Shown: piece after piece, positions 11,053-21,818 of the stretch | Numbering within the stretch: position 1 is the first letter of the stretch | Layout: the number at the start of each line of letters is the position of its first letter | NCBI GenBank assembly: GCA_001599755.1 | Contig: BCHX01000003.1 | Location: 2,267,289-2,331,288 of the forward strand | Length of the DNA stretch: 64,000 nucleotides | Direction: 5' to 3' | DNA from: Gliomastix tumulicola | Lineage: Eukaryota > Ascomycota > Sordariomycetes > Hypocreales > Bionectriaceae | The notes under the pieces: model-generated | Database searches by the model: none | The model's input: only the letters and a program-made list of their open reading frames with translations | What the model was told of the DNA's origin: nothing | Made by a program: the position numbers and the translations under genes

Positions 11053-12229
11053 ATGGCTGCCGCTACGGAGAGATTCATTCACCTCTCGCGCCCCTTGACC
11101 TCGGTCAACACGGGCATCCAGACCAACATTGCCCCGCTCACCGTTAGCATCCAGCCTCAGGTACCCCTCCCCCCTCCCCCCGACACGGTGTTTTGGGTAT
11201 ATCCAGCGCACACGGCTGAGGACTTATGTGTGGCTGACATGGTGGTTCTTTGACTCATAGGCTGTCCTTTCGATCCTCGACCACGCCGTACGACGAGATA
11301 TCCGCGATGCCACCCAGCCTAGCCGCGTCATCGGCGCCCTCGTCGGCACCCGCTCAGAGGACGGCGGCGAGATCGAGGTCCGTTCCTGCTTCGCCATCCC
11401 GCACACCGAGGAGGAGGACCAGGTCGAGGTGGACGTCGAGTACCAGAAGAATATGCTCGCGCTGACGCTCAAGGCGTCCCCGCGCGACGCCCTCCTCGGC
11501 TGGTACACGACGTCGCCCGAGCTCAACTCCTTCAGCGCCCTGATCCAGAACTTCTTCGCGAGCCCGGACACGGGCACCTTCCCGCACCCGGCCATCCACC
11601 TCACCATCTCGACCAACCCGGGCGAGGACATCGAGACGCGGGCCTACATCAGCGCCCCCGTCGCCGTCAACGCCGAGCGCGCCGCCGAGAGCTGCCTCTT
11701 CATCCAGGTGCCGCACAAGATGCTCTACGGTGACGCCGAGCGGAGCGCCCTCGAGACCATCGCCAGCGCCAAGGACGCCGAGTCGCGGACCGCGCCCCTC
11801 GCCTCCGACATGGAGAGCCTCGGCCGCTCCATCGAGCAGACCATCGGCCTCCTCGACCGCGTGAGCGAGTGGGTCAACGGCGTGCTGGACGAGGACGAGG
11901 AGCCCAACAACGCCCTGGGCCAGTACCTCATGAGCGCCCTGTCGCTCGCCCCCAAGGTCGACCCGACGCAGATCGAGCACGACTTCAACAACCACATCCA
12001 GGACGTCCTCATGGTCAGCTACCTGGCCAACACCATCCGCACCCAGATCGACCTGTCCCAGCGATTAGCCACGGCCAACCTCGTAAACAACGACAAGGAG
12101 GGCGAGAGCAAGACTGAGGGCGACAAGGGCACCGGCCAGCGAGGCGGAGGCAAGCGTGGCGGCAGGGGAGGCGGCCGCGGCGGTGGTCAGCACAGGGAAC
12201 CGAGGGAGCCTAGGGAGCCCACGGAATGA
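11053..12229 (+). CDS. eIF3f: Eukaryotic translation initiation factor 3 subunit F
   Basis: MPN-domain subunit of eIF3, which scaffolds the 43S preinitiation complex in the cytosol. Exons 11053-11160 and 11261-12229 are joined over a 100-nt intron (GTACCC...TCATAG), giving SIQPQAVLSILDHAVRRD and a 358-residue protein. The MPN domain covers about residues 28-150: RVIGALVGTRSEDGGEIEV, CFAIPHTEEEDQVEVD and GWYTTSPELN. The HxH zinc ligands of catalytic JAMM proteases are missing, as expected for the structural MPN of eIF3f. A helical C-terminal region (MESLGRSIEQTIGLLDRV, then LMVSYLANTIRTQIDL) matches the PCI-facing MPN tail. The last ~35 residues form a GGGKRGGRGGG-type tail, an RNA-binding style extension. 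S. cerevisiae lacks this subunit. Confidence 0.96.
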
Positions 12230-12641
12230 ACGATTCATGAGACCAGTGACCACGCGGCAAGGGATTTCAGGCATTGAGAGTACGGGCTTGTGTTCAATAG
12301 AAACAAAAAGTACTTCGTTTTCTGGGCGTTGAGGTAGACCGGCATTGCTTGGCAGGGCCGCACAAGGTACAAATTATTTCATCCGCTTATAGCCATGACC
12401 CTGAACGTCCGCTTAAACGGCACCATTGCCACGCTGATCGAGGTATGCATCACCTGTCTAGCGAGACTCATAGCCTACATAAAAACGTGTGCATGATCCA
12501 TCCTGTCCACCATTAACGCCAAAATGAGCGAAGCAATGCTCTTTTCATGCCCAAATATCATTTCCCATACTTTTCTTTGCTTTTTTTGTTTCATCTATCT
12601 AACCCGTGTCTCTTCGACCGGTTTCAAACCACCCCAGGAGG
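12230..12641. other. Convergent 3' region between eIF3f and the R3H protein gene
   Basis: 412 bp between two convergent stop codons; it should hold both 3' UTRs and terminators. It becomes AT- and T-rich near 12550-12600. I see no gene in it. Confidence 0.5.
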
Positions 12642-15247
12642 TCATAACCCGGAGGCTGGCTTGTGTGGCAGTGTTGCAGGATTACCATATGTAGGTAGGT
12701 GATTAAACATTTGAGGTGGTGTAGGTTGCTGAGGCATACTGGACTGTCCTGCCAGATGCGGCGAGTGGTGGAGGGGTATCTGGTGAACGGAGTTATGGTG
12801 TTGATTCGAAATTGACTGGTGTGACGATTGACCATAAGGAATCATGATGTGCTGCTGAGTCGGATGATACCCAGGCAGCGAGCTATTAGATGCTTGACGC
12901 ATCATGCTGTAGCCACCTCCGTAGAGCTGAGGACCTGGTTGCTGATACTGCGGGTAGGCCAGCTGTGGCGAGCCGATTTGCGGACTGCCATGGTGGGAAG
13001 CTGGAGCAGTGAACGGCGGCTGCGGAACATTGGCGTTGACGGGCTGCACCCCGTTACCGCCAGGGACGAACGACTGAGTCATTGGGTTGAAAGTGTGGTT
13101 CCTGTTGTAACTGCCGGGAATCGGGTGTTGCGACTTGGGATCGTAGGGAGTCGGGTAGGCTGGCAACTGTCCGAATGCGTAGGGAACCCCTGGAGGGAGC
13201 TGATGCGCCGGTCCTGTGGGAGGACCATTCCGGGGCGGCTGATAGCCATGGTTTAAGTTTGGCTGATGCCAGACCTGCTGAGTTTGGCCTTGCCCTTGAA
13301 TAGCTGTATTTCCTTGCGGAAGTACGCCGTTTCCATTCCCTGGCGCTCGTTGCTGGGGTTGCGGAAACTAGGTCCTTCTGTTAGCCTCTGCTGGTTCACC
13401 CTGCTATGGTTCAAAAGCTTACCTGCGAGCCTTGATACATCGGATGACCCTGCTTTGGTAACGCGGCAGGCATGCTCGGTATTGCGCCGGCGTGAGACTG
13501 GGCTGGGTACGACGCTTGTCCCTGATAGATGGGTGCATATTGAGCACCAATGAACTGGTTGCCCTGAGCCGGTGGAGGCTGCTGTACCCAGGTGGGCTGC
13601 TGAGGCCCCCAATATTGCGTGTATTGATTGCGAGAATCGAAGCCGTCGGAGTCATCGCGCCGGTGCCTACCATTTTTGCTCCTCCTGCCCAGATTTGACC
13701 TGTTATTGGAAACTGAGCTTGCTTGGGACATGCTGGCATCCCTTTCGATATCTTCTGGAAGGATTAGTTAATATGGTGAGATACGTCAGGTGGAGAGCTA
13801 GGGAACAAACCCGTCGAAGTGGTATCTTCCGAAGTTCCAAAAATACGCTCTCGGGCTAGCTTGTACATCTCCTCTCGCTCCTCTCGCGTGAGGCTGTTAT
13901 TGGTTAGCATGTGTGGTCATTGTACAGAAGCCAGGAGACATACTTATGATTAGACGGCTTGCCTTGGTTCCCGTCCTTGGCCTCGCTGCCTACCTCGGAG
14001 GTTGGCTTTGAAGGACTCGTACTAGCCGTTCCCATGTTGTTATCTTGGCCACGACGCATGATCTTCTTGGGAAGAATGACCGGAGGCGCGATAGGTGGAG
14101 GGGTTGGAACCGAATCCCACTGCGCCAGTGACGTTGGTACACGACAAAACGGTGTCCTGAAGATGCGGACAGACCCAATGTTGGGCTCAAAAGAGTGCGT
14201 CATGTGATAGTAGTCCGCCAGCTTGTGGGTTAGCATCCGGCAAAAGGAATTTGAGGGCGGCAGGTCCATGTATGGTTCCCTATGGAAGTTCGTTAGTACG
14301 TGCTTGAGGGACTATGAGGTGAACTGGCATACTTGGAATTCTGGACAAAGTCAACGACCTCCTTTTCCAGTTTGAGAAGGAAGAGCCTGTCTTTCGACGA
14401 GGCCATGGCTTCAATAAGCTTATCGTCGGGAGCTTGCTGGTAGATCAGATTCAGGGCGTCTGACGATGAATCTGCCCGTTGGAGGACAGGCATCTCTGGG
14501 ATGTGCCCAGAGGGTTGCTCGGAAGATGTACTCTGTGGAGTCAAAATCCCATGACTAGAGCCGCCAGAAGTCACTTGCATGAGGCGCCGTTCAGGCATGT
14601 CACCAAGCTGAATAACTCTGGTGCGGCCAGCGACCTCTGACCCCATTCTCGACCCAGCAATGAGCGATCCGCGGATAGAAAAGGCATCGTCATCCTCGCC
14701 AGCGGCCTTAACGCTGGCGCTGTCATCGGGGCGAAGGGATTCCTTCTCATCCAGAGCGAATGTCGTTCCAGACGTATAACTCTTGCCATCGAGACTAGGC
14801 GGTTTCGTACCTAGCTCTGAGCTAGAGTCGGCCTTCTGGGAATCATCGGAGCCGCTCTCCCTGCTGGGAGGCTGATCGGTCTCGACCAGAACATCGTCAC
14901 TCTTGATGACGATACCTGGTGCGTTGGAACCAAGGCGAAGCCCATCCAAGGTCTGAGCTACATCGTCGAGCGATGTTTCCTGCCCAGATATGTCTATGTT
15001 CTCCAAGGATCGTGGTGGGGCGTCAAACGCAGGGTCTTGTGCTTCTTGGGTGAGGACTGGCCCTGCTCCTTCAGACGGCGAAAACGGGCCACGATAGTTC
15101 TCTTTCATCGTCAATGTGGGTGGGTGCGGGTGGGCGTTGCCATGCTTGTCCATCGGCAGCGATGCAGCAACCTGGAGGAGCAGAGAGTGGTCAGTGGACG
15201 TGATGACGATGTCTGGATTCAAGAGGGCATACCTTCGCGAAAGACAT
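12642..15247 (-). CDS. R3H (and probable SUZ) domain RNA-binding protein
   Basis: Probable cytoplasmic RNA-binding protein of the R3H-SUZ type (relatives: metazoan ARPP21/encore). I reconstruct six exons: 15233-15247, 14333-15171, 13944-14279, 13811-13893, 13423-13754 and 12642-13367, for 776 residues; introns are 50-61 nt with GT-AG ends. Exon 1 encodes only MSFAK. A Ser-rich N-terminal half leads to the R3H domain at about residues 270-340: KDRLFLLKLEKEVVDFVQ, then PSNSFCRMLTHKLADYYHM and PFCRVP. KKIMRRGQ resembles the start of a SUZ motif, and LTREEREEMYKLARERIFG is a strongly conserved helix. The C-terminal third is Gln/Pro-rich low complexity, as in proteins that enter RNP granules. The TTG-initiated frame at 15222 is intron sequence, not the start. 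Confidence 0.85.
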
Positions 15248-16977
15248 CTTTAGCAGAACAGTCTCCAGGCGCTATCAGATGCAGAGGAAACCATGAGATT
15301 GTAATATCCAAGGCAGACGAAGACGAATTTCGGCCCTTGGAACCCGGGCAAAAGATGATGACCGACGGCAGCAGAGACTAAACTAAGTCTGTCGGTATAC
15401 TGCGAGGAGTCGGGAGGGGCAGCAAGCGGAAACAGGCAGAGGGAAATGAAAATCAAGGGGCAGAATCGATCAATGCGGGCCAGAAGAACTGAATCGGAGT
15501 GCGGGTGTTCATCGTCGTCGTGGGCGGTGTTGCATCACTTTTCGAATCTTGTGCTGGCTGAGGAATTGAATCGGGTGTCGAACCTGGAGGAGCGGAGGTC
15601 AGCATCTATTTTGTGTAGGTCTGGTGGCATGTCCCTGCCAGCGAATGATTGATTAAGGCGATCATGCCGTGGTTGATGTTGCAATACGATGGATCGACGA
15701 GCCTTGCATCGGAATCAGGGCTGGATCAGCTGCAGCGTCGTTGACCGACTGGGATGCATTTGCTTCGGGCGACGCGGGGCGTTGGCAAGCAAGAGGGGGT
15801 TGGGGATCACTTACAAAGAGGAGCTGACCGGCTCTCCCTGCTGACGCAGACTCGTACGAAGGACCAAGGCAATCAATAGCCGTACCCAAGAAACGATAGG
15901 TCGCAAGGCAAGGCAAGACAAGGCGAACCAGAATTGGTGCCGTGTCGAACGGCGAGGCGGCCACTTGGGACTGGCTGGTGGGGAGCAGTCCCAACTTCGC
16001 ACCTGGTTTCTCCCTCTCCTGTCAGGCCAGGACCATCCGACTGGCTGCTGTTCGCCGGAACCGAGTCGAAAATGCGGGATGCGACCTCGAGGATGCCGGT
16101 TTGCAGGAGGTGAGGTTCAGGATGGAAAATACAAAAGCCCACTAAACCCCTGTTCTCCGCCGACGATGCTGGTGGAAAATCGCAGGGCGGTCGTCAAGTT
16201 GGCACACACTGGAAGGATGTTTGTTCTAGGTGGTGAGACTAGCGCCGGCAAAATCCAGCACAGTTGGGCGGTAAAGTTGTAGGGGCCACCCGCTGGAAGC
16301 GCCTGTCACGAGGGTCGACCTTTGTGCGCCAAGCCTGTGCACTGCTTACATAACGCTACTCGGGTCCGTACCTCCGTACCCTACGGCATTGTGCTTCGAG
16401 AATCACGCATACTACTAGCTGGAAGAGATTATTTACTGAAGACTGCTGCAGATAGGTGGAGGGCCGAGCGATGTTGCAAAATGCAGTCAATTGGTCGTCT
16501 GATAGGTATTGGCACAAGAGCCTGGCTGGTCAAGGCCCGAGATGGCAATTACCTTACTTGCCAAACTCCTAGACATAAAAGCTTAGTCGCTCTGATAGGC
16601 TACAAAGGCAGACTAACCCCCTCCTTTTCTGTCTATCGTCAATTGGCAAGGAAGGTTTATTTCCACCCAACCATTGCACGTGACCCGAAGACAATCCAGT
16701 CAGTTCTTTCTTGGACCGGAATTTGGCAGCGAAGAGCGGCATCCGCCTCGATCTCCGTCGCAGTGCATAAAATGGTTTCTGAGGAAAACCTGGGAACTCA
16801 GAAACCCGACCAGAGCACAACACTTTCATTACCAGCTATTCAATTTCTAGCATCGTCATTCACCGCGATTCCCTTCGCATCTCATCACCCAATCGCTTGC
16901 TCACAGCTCTGGGCAAGAAGCAGAGCTGCTTGCTTATCCGGTCCACAAATCCAACCCAACAGGTGTTGACTGTGGCC
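15248..16977. other. Divergent intergenic region, R3H gene / zinc-knuckle gene
   Basis: 1.7 kb between divergent genes. The 15248-15700 part probably includes a long 5' UTR of the R3H gene. The rest has no supported gene; a 215-codon open frame at 16322-16969 has no motif or coding-like composition. A CACGTGAC motif lies at 16677, about 300 bp before the zinc-knuckle start. Confidence 0.45.
16677..16684 (+). promoter_or_regulatory. CACGTGAC E-box-like motif
   Basis: The sequence GCACGTGACCC occurs here, and the same 11 bases recur at 37471 in the SWC4/p24 divergent promoter. CACGTG is the core of bHLH (Cbf1-type) sites. Binding is inferred from sequence only. Confidence 0.3.
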
Positions 16978-18047
16978 ATGTATTCCTCCCGAGGCCGTGG
17001 CGGCCCGATGCGGTCAACGCCTGCCAACGTTCAATGCCAGAAATGTTTGAAGAGAGATAAGTGCCCTACTTGCATCGTCTAGGTCAGCTGGGCACCAATG
17101 CTGACATTCTTAGAACGCCACTATTCTTACGAATGCAAGGCTTCTACCCAAGAGCGGCCTTATGCCTCGAGGCCGTCGAGGTCTCAGCAACTTCGAAACC
17201 CGAAGCTCGTTCCCAGGCTTACCAATGACACACTGAATCCACTGGAGCAGAAGTACGTTGGTTGAAGGAAAACGTAGTGTTCTCATTTTTATTCATTGAG
17301 ACTAACCAATTATCTAGGAAAGGCGTGGCTGATGAACAGCTTGCCAAGAGAGAAGCAGAGAGAGCTCGAAAGCGAGCACTCGAGGAAGAGGATGAAGAGC
17401 TCATCCGCAATGACGCCAAGAGACGCAGATCTCCTTCCCTGGAACCTGCTCCTCCTGCCGCTTCTGACTCGAGGAGAATGAATGTCGACCAGGGTTCTCC
17501 TCGCGGCGTGCGTGACGATAGCCCCTACGACAGCCGTAGCCGCAGTCGCAGCTGGAGCCAGAGTCGGAGCCGAAGCCGCAGCATCAGCCGAAGTGACAGC
17601 CGCAGTCGCAGTCCTAGTCGCAGCCGCAGCCCTCGTCGTGACCACGTCCGATCACACCCCGGCGGGCGGTCTCGACTTTCGTCTAGAGACAGCCGATCTC
17701 CGTCCGCAGAGCCAAGAGAGCGGCGGTACCGGGACAGGCGGTCTCCCCCTCGGAGCACGGCGGATGATCGAGTGCCCAGGCATCGGCGTCGTTACTCGTC
17801 AACGTCGGTAGCGTCAAGGGATTCCCGTGCGCGGCTCAGAGATTTGTCGCGATCGCCGGGGGCAAACGCTAGACGGAATTCCGGCAGAGATCATGCTGAT
17901 GGGCACAACCCGCGAAACAAGCCTTCGATTCGCGGTAGTGGTGGTCGGGGCGAAGCACAGAGAGAGAATGAACCGCGGGAACGAAGTCTCAGTCCATTCA
18001 GTAGGCGACTCGCACTAACTCGGGCTATGGACCCAGCGAGAGGCTAG
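16978..18047 (+). CDS. Zinc-knuckle (CCHC) protein with RS-rich tail; frame break at intron 1
   Basis: Probable nuclear RNA-processing factor of the ZCCHC10-like group. The best exons are 16978-17060, 17114-17252 and 17318-18047. Exon 1 gives the start of a zinc knuckle (VQCQKCLKRD) and exon 2 its end (HYSYECKASTQERPY, then NPKLVPRLTNDTLNP). Exon 2 to exon 3 joins cleanly (GTACGT...ATCTAG) into KKGVADEQLAKREAERARKR. Exon 3 carries a basic helix and a long Arg/Ser dipeptide region (about 17540-17720), typical of splicing proteins. Exon 1 to exon 2 does not keep frame with the only GT and AG available; one surplus base is present near GATAAG at 17056-17061. This may be an assembly error, an unusual splice site or a real lesion. 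About 317 residues if repaired. Confidence 0.7.
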
Positions 18048-18145
18048 GATGGGTATCAATGGTGTTGAGTATGTATATCGTGTATTTTTAGAAGGCGTCG
18101 AGCCGTTCAGATTGCAAGCCGGCGTTAATGGGACAAATCTGGAGC

Positions 18146-18766
18146 TCATAAGGCGAGAGCTTCCTCCTCTTGCCTTTCTCGCCGCTCTTCTTCTTCATTT
18201 TCCTGTTCCCTGACTCGGAGTCCTTCAACAAGGGCAATTCCATCCAAGTTGCCGCCCTCCGTATCAGTTTTGGTGCCTGACGTTGTGGCGTCGGCGTCTT
18301 TGGATTGCGATGCCTTTATTCGTTCGTGCACCAACCGTGCAATTGCGTTGTCGGTTCTCGTGTTTAGCACCTCCAACTTCCTCTCCAAGTCTCTCTTCAG
18401 GTCCCAGTTTGGCTTTTTCGGCTGTAGCTTGAAGAGATCGATTCCCTTGTCTGCCTTTTCCTCTTCGTCTGCCTGCTGCTTGACCTCGGACTCTATGTCT
18501 GCGGCCTGGTCCTCCAAAGTCTGCTTGCCAGCGCCTACCGTGGGCGGCGCATCGAAGCCTAGTTTAGGCCCTCTGGTCTCTGCATCGTAATTGCGACCAG
18601 ACAGGTGTAGAGATGCAATGTCCTTCTCGCCCAGGGGGGATGGCTCGTTTTGCGACTCTGGCTCCGCGACGTCGTCTGTAGGTTGTTTTCTCTTGAGATT
18701 GCGGAGGTTGGCGAGGCGGGATTTGCGATCGTCCGACGCCGCACTCAGCGTATTGAGTGACGACAT
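18146..18766 (-). CDS. cwf18: Cwf18/CCDC12-type mRNA splicing factor
   Basis: Small nuclear protein of the spliceosome (Prp19/NTC-associated in fission yeast, CCDC12 in man). Single exon, 206 residues. The family hallmarks are in order: an N-terminal helix RKSRLANLRNLKRKQ, then the segment LHLSGRNYDAETRGPKLGF, and IDLFKLQPKKPNWDLKRDLERKLEVLNTRT split here as LQPKKPNWDLKRDL and RKLEVLNTRTDNAIARL. The C-terminus ends in a Glu/Arg-rich helix. The ATG at 18766 is preferred over upstream in-frame codons because family members begin just before the first helix. It shares a 349-bp divergent promoter with the downstream PPR-like gene. Confidence 0.9.
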   Translation of the reverse strand: MSSLNTLSAASDDRKSRLANLRNLKRKQPTDDVAEPESQNEPSPLGEKDIASLHLSGRNYDAETRGPKLGFDAPPTVGAGKQTLEDQAADIESEVKQQADEEEKADKGIDLFKLQPKKPNWDLKRDLERKLEVLNTRTDNAIARLVHERIKASQSKDADATTSGTKTDTEGGNLDGIALVEGLRVREQENEEEERRERQEEEALAL

Positions 18767-19115
18767 GACTGGGGTTTGGGGGTGTGTCGTGCCAGAGAAC
18801 CGAACAACCTTGAGATAGGATCTTTCAACACGCGATGTGAGAGCTTGGTTTATTGGAAAATGCAATTGTTTGAAGATCGGAGAATCTGCTGTGGGTCGCG
18901 ACAGGGAATCTAGCTTAAAAATGGGACCGCGTCTAAAGTTGCGCCGGTGGATCCAACTCCAAGATTCTGATGTTGCGCCGCCTGGGAAATTCAAGACAGT
19001 CGCAACTTCGAACTTGATTCACCGTGAAGCCACCAGCGACAGAGCCCGACGAGAGACTACACTGATCTCACCTAGTGATGCTCGAGCACCAATAAATCAT
19101 GACGTATTTGCAGAG
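18767..19115. promoter_or_regulatory. Shared divergent promoter region, cwf18 / PPR-like gene
   Basis: 349 bp between divergent starts. The plus-strand frame of the PPR-like gene stays open through most of it, so part could be coding if an upstream start is used, but the first ATG giving a mitochondrial presequence is at 19116. No strong motif seen. Confidence 0.4.
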
Positions 19116-21440
19116 ATGAAGGCCGCTTTTATTTGCCGGCCTTGTTATAGGAGGCTTCTCGCGGCTTCTTCGACAAGCACGCCGATTTCCTCGTTCCGTC
19201 CTCGAAACCACACGACTCTTGCGCAAAGAGCAACTCAGGAAAACTCTCCCGTCGGAGTTACGAACGAAAATACCATCTTTGGCTCAAGAGACAGAGATGG
19301 ACGAGCCTCATACCTACCTCGTACACAAGAAATCCCACTTTTAGAGCCACCAGAGGAGACAGAGCGCACGGCCTCGCTTTCCAACAACCGAAGGCCATGG
19401 TCGCCGACGTCTTCGAATGCCCAGAAGGGACACAGGCGCCGTCGTCCTACTCGCCCCCCAGGCGTGCGGGAAAAAGAGCAACAAAGAGATCGATACCACT
19501 ATAACTTGTCTTATTCCTTGATGTCCCAGACTGGAACGCTGCCAGATGATTTCAAGACGCCATTCCAGCGTTGGAAGAGGCGCTTTGAGTCAGCTGTCCG
19601 GCGAGGCCTCGAAAATGACAATATCAAGGTACGGACTAAGCTTCGTCACTGGCTATCGGAGCTCGACACAGAGCAGGACATGCGAAACGAGTGGGACAAG
19701 CTTGCCTGGGACGAGAGGCGTGAGCAATGGTTCGATGCCATGCTATTGACTTTGCGGAACTGCCCTGAAAAGTCACACCAAGTTTTGTCGGCGACTCTCG
19801 ACTCTCGATTGCCGCCCTTTGCTATTCTAGACTCTCTACACGCAATTGCTACATTTTGGCGGAGACGGCCGCAGCCTCTGGACGCCAGAGACAAGCAGGG
19901 AATTGCGAGGGATATCGTTCAACTATTCCTTCAGGTCAAGGAAGTTTTTCCAACCCTGCGATTTGAACAAGATACACTGGGGCTTGTCGCGGGAGCTCTA
20001 CCTCGGCCTCATTTCCAGGACCTTTTCGGTTTACTGGACCTGCCCTTATCGCAACTCCATGAGAATACTGCATTGCACTTTGCTCGGAAGCTAGCGGGCA
20101 GAATCGGCGAGCATGGCCTGGCCAGCTCCCGGGCGCAAGCCTTGAAGATTCTCGAGGATTTAGCCACGAGAAGCGGGGACTTGGTCAATACGGACAGATT
20201 CAGAAGTGTTGTCACGCCTCTTCTTCATCAAGACTCATCGGAAGACCCATCGGAGCGATTCGACACCCAGGATGCTTTCTCCAGGCTCTGGGACAAGGGC
20301 TTCCGGCCCAACGTCATCAACTTGACGACGTACCTTGACACGCTATGCATATCTGGCGACGTCAGAAGCGCGGTCACAGCAGCCAGGATGTTCCAAGAAT
20401 ATGGGCTGCCTTTCGACCAGAGGATCTTTGACATACTATTCCGAGGGGCCAAGTATAAGCTCGACGCAAGCCTTGTAGAGGCTGTGCTTGAGCTTACTAA
20501 AGATGCCAAGGTGTCGAGAGGGAAGATCTTGGAGCATGCAATGCATTCCATCCTCTTCTTCCATGCGGCTGAAGCTAGGCAGCCCGAGAGAGACGGCGAT
20601 TATAACATGAAGCCTTTTCTCCCTATGCTCCGCATCTACGCGAAGAACTACAGGCTGGAGAGCTTGCAATCCATCGTGCCGGAATCGCTGCCGATGCTGC
20701 TGAGCGAGAAGACGAGCAATACTTATTTTGCCGACCAATGGAAATTCGAACAGCTGTTGGTGCCTATCGTCGATACATTTGTCTCAGGCTTGGGCAGGAA
20801 GCAAGTCGAGCCTACTTCGAACATCTTGGTCATCATGATCCGAGCTTATATCAGAAGCTTGCGACAGCCATATGAGCTGATTTCGTTCTGGATGCATTTC
20901 AAGCACCAACTTGAGTCTCCGGGGTCAGATGGCAGTCTAGTTGCCCAGATCGTTCGTGATGCGAACAGTCTTATACACGACACGTTCATCATGGAGATGC
21001 TGAAGCGGCCTGGACTCAAACGGCCTGCTCTCGAGGTGTTTGGCGACATGCTCGGCAGCAAGAACAAACAGGCGGGTGATGCGCCAGGGCATCCAGCGCC
21101 CACTGCATTCACTTTTACTATGCTGCTGGATCGACTGGCGTCATCTGGAGAGCAGCGTCTCTCCAACGACCTATGGCAGGTGATGCAGCAGAATGGCGTG
21201 CAGCCCGACCTGGCGACAATGAATGTCCAGGTCAAGAGGGCAGCCAGGCAGCAGAACGTGGCGAAGACGGTCGAGGCCCTGGCAGAGCTTGAGGCGAATT
21301 TCCAGCCGAACGAGTTCACGTTCAAAGCGTTTGGGCGGTTGAATAACCAGGAGAAGGCCCTCAAGATGATAGAGCAGGTCATCACGAAGAGGAAAGAGGA
21401 GCTCGAGCCTGATGAGGACATGTATTTTGGAGAGGCGTAG
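19116..21440 (+). CDS. Mitochondrial pentatricopeptide-repeat-like protein
   Basis: Single-exon protein of 774 residues, probably acting in mitochondrial RNA metabolism or translation. The start MKAAFICRPCYRRLLAASS looks like a matrix-targeting presequence (Arg and Ser rich, no acidic residues); the frame is open further upstream but lacks a comparable start. Residues ~100-130 are Arg-rich. Helical hairpins typical of PPR proteins follow, for example GFRPNVINLTTYLDTLC, GDVRSAVTAARMFQEYGLP and TAFTFTMLLDRLASSGE with NGVQPDLATMNVQVK. The match is to the PPR fold; I cannot assign a named orthologue. Confidence 0.75.
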   Translation: MKAAFICRPCYRRLLAASSTSTPISSFRPRNHTTLAQRATQENSPVGVTNENTIFGSRDRDGRASYLPRTQEIPLLEPPEETERTASLSNNRRPWSPTSSNAQKGHRRRRPTRPPGVREKEQQRDRYHYNLSYSLMSQTGTLPDDFKTPFQRWKRRFESAVRRGLENDNIKVRTKLRHWLSELDTEQDMRNEWDKLAWDERREQWFDAMLLTLRNCPEKSHQVLSATLDSRLPPFAILDSLHAIATFWRRRPQPLDARDKQGIARDIVQLFLQVKEVFPTLRFEQDTLGLVAGALPRPHFQDLFGLLDLPLSQLHENTALHFARKLAGRIGEHGLASSRAQALKILEDLATRSGDLVNTDRFRSVVTPLLHQDSSEDPSERFDTQDAFSRLWDKGFRPNVINLTTYLDTLCISGDVRSAVTAARMFQEYGLPFDQRIFDILFRGAKYKLDASLVEAVLELTKDAKVSRGKILEHAMHSILFFHAAEARQPERDGDYNMKPFLPMLRIYAKNYRLESLQSIVPESLPMLLSEKTSNTYFADQWKFEQLLVPIVDTFVSGLGRKQVEPTSNILVIMIRAYIRSLRQPYELISFWMHFKHQLESPGSDGSLVAQIVRDANSLIHDTFIMEMLKRPGLKRPALEVFGDMLGSKNKQAGDAPGHPAPTAFTFTMLLDRLASSGEQRLSNDLWQVMQQNGVQPDLATMNVQVKRAARQQNVAKTVEALAELEANFQPNEFTFKAFGRLNNQEKALKMIEQVITKRKEELEPDEDMYFGEA

Positions 21441-21818
21441 CCGGCTTTTGGGATAGCTGCAACTGGCTGTTTGAAGCTGAGGTCCGGTATATATCGAGGT
21501 GATGAACCTCTTCTCGTGGTTGCACCTTGTAACGGAGCACCACCTGTATTGTATCATGTATGAATGATCTCATCCTGTACTAGAAGTCATAGACATATAC
21601 CCATAGAATGGTTCACTTTGAACCTGTAGTTATAATCAATTTTGGAACCATTTGTGCATCCGCGCGGCAGAAGGCCAATTGTCAGATAGATATCCTTGAG
21701 CGTGGGGCTGACTAAGGCCGCCATTTAAAACCACACCTCCAAATAACGATGATGATGGACATGACAATCTAGAAAAGAAATAAACCGAGATCATCTTTGA
21801 CCCTCGCCATCGCCCAAA
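21441..21818. other. Intergenic region between PPR-like and Zn2Cys6 genes
   Basis: 378 bp between two genes on the same strand; AT-rich from 21500. It should hold the PPR-like 3' UTR and the promoter of the regulator. Nothing else is visible. Confidence 0.45.

Noticed and set aside
16322..16969. 215-codon open frame upstream of the zinc-knuckle gene
   Set aside because: Translation has no motif; it lies in a promoter or leader position and contains the E-box-like site.
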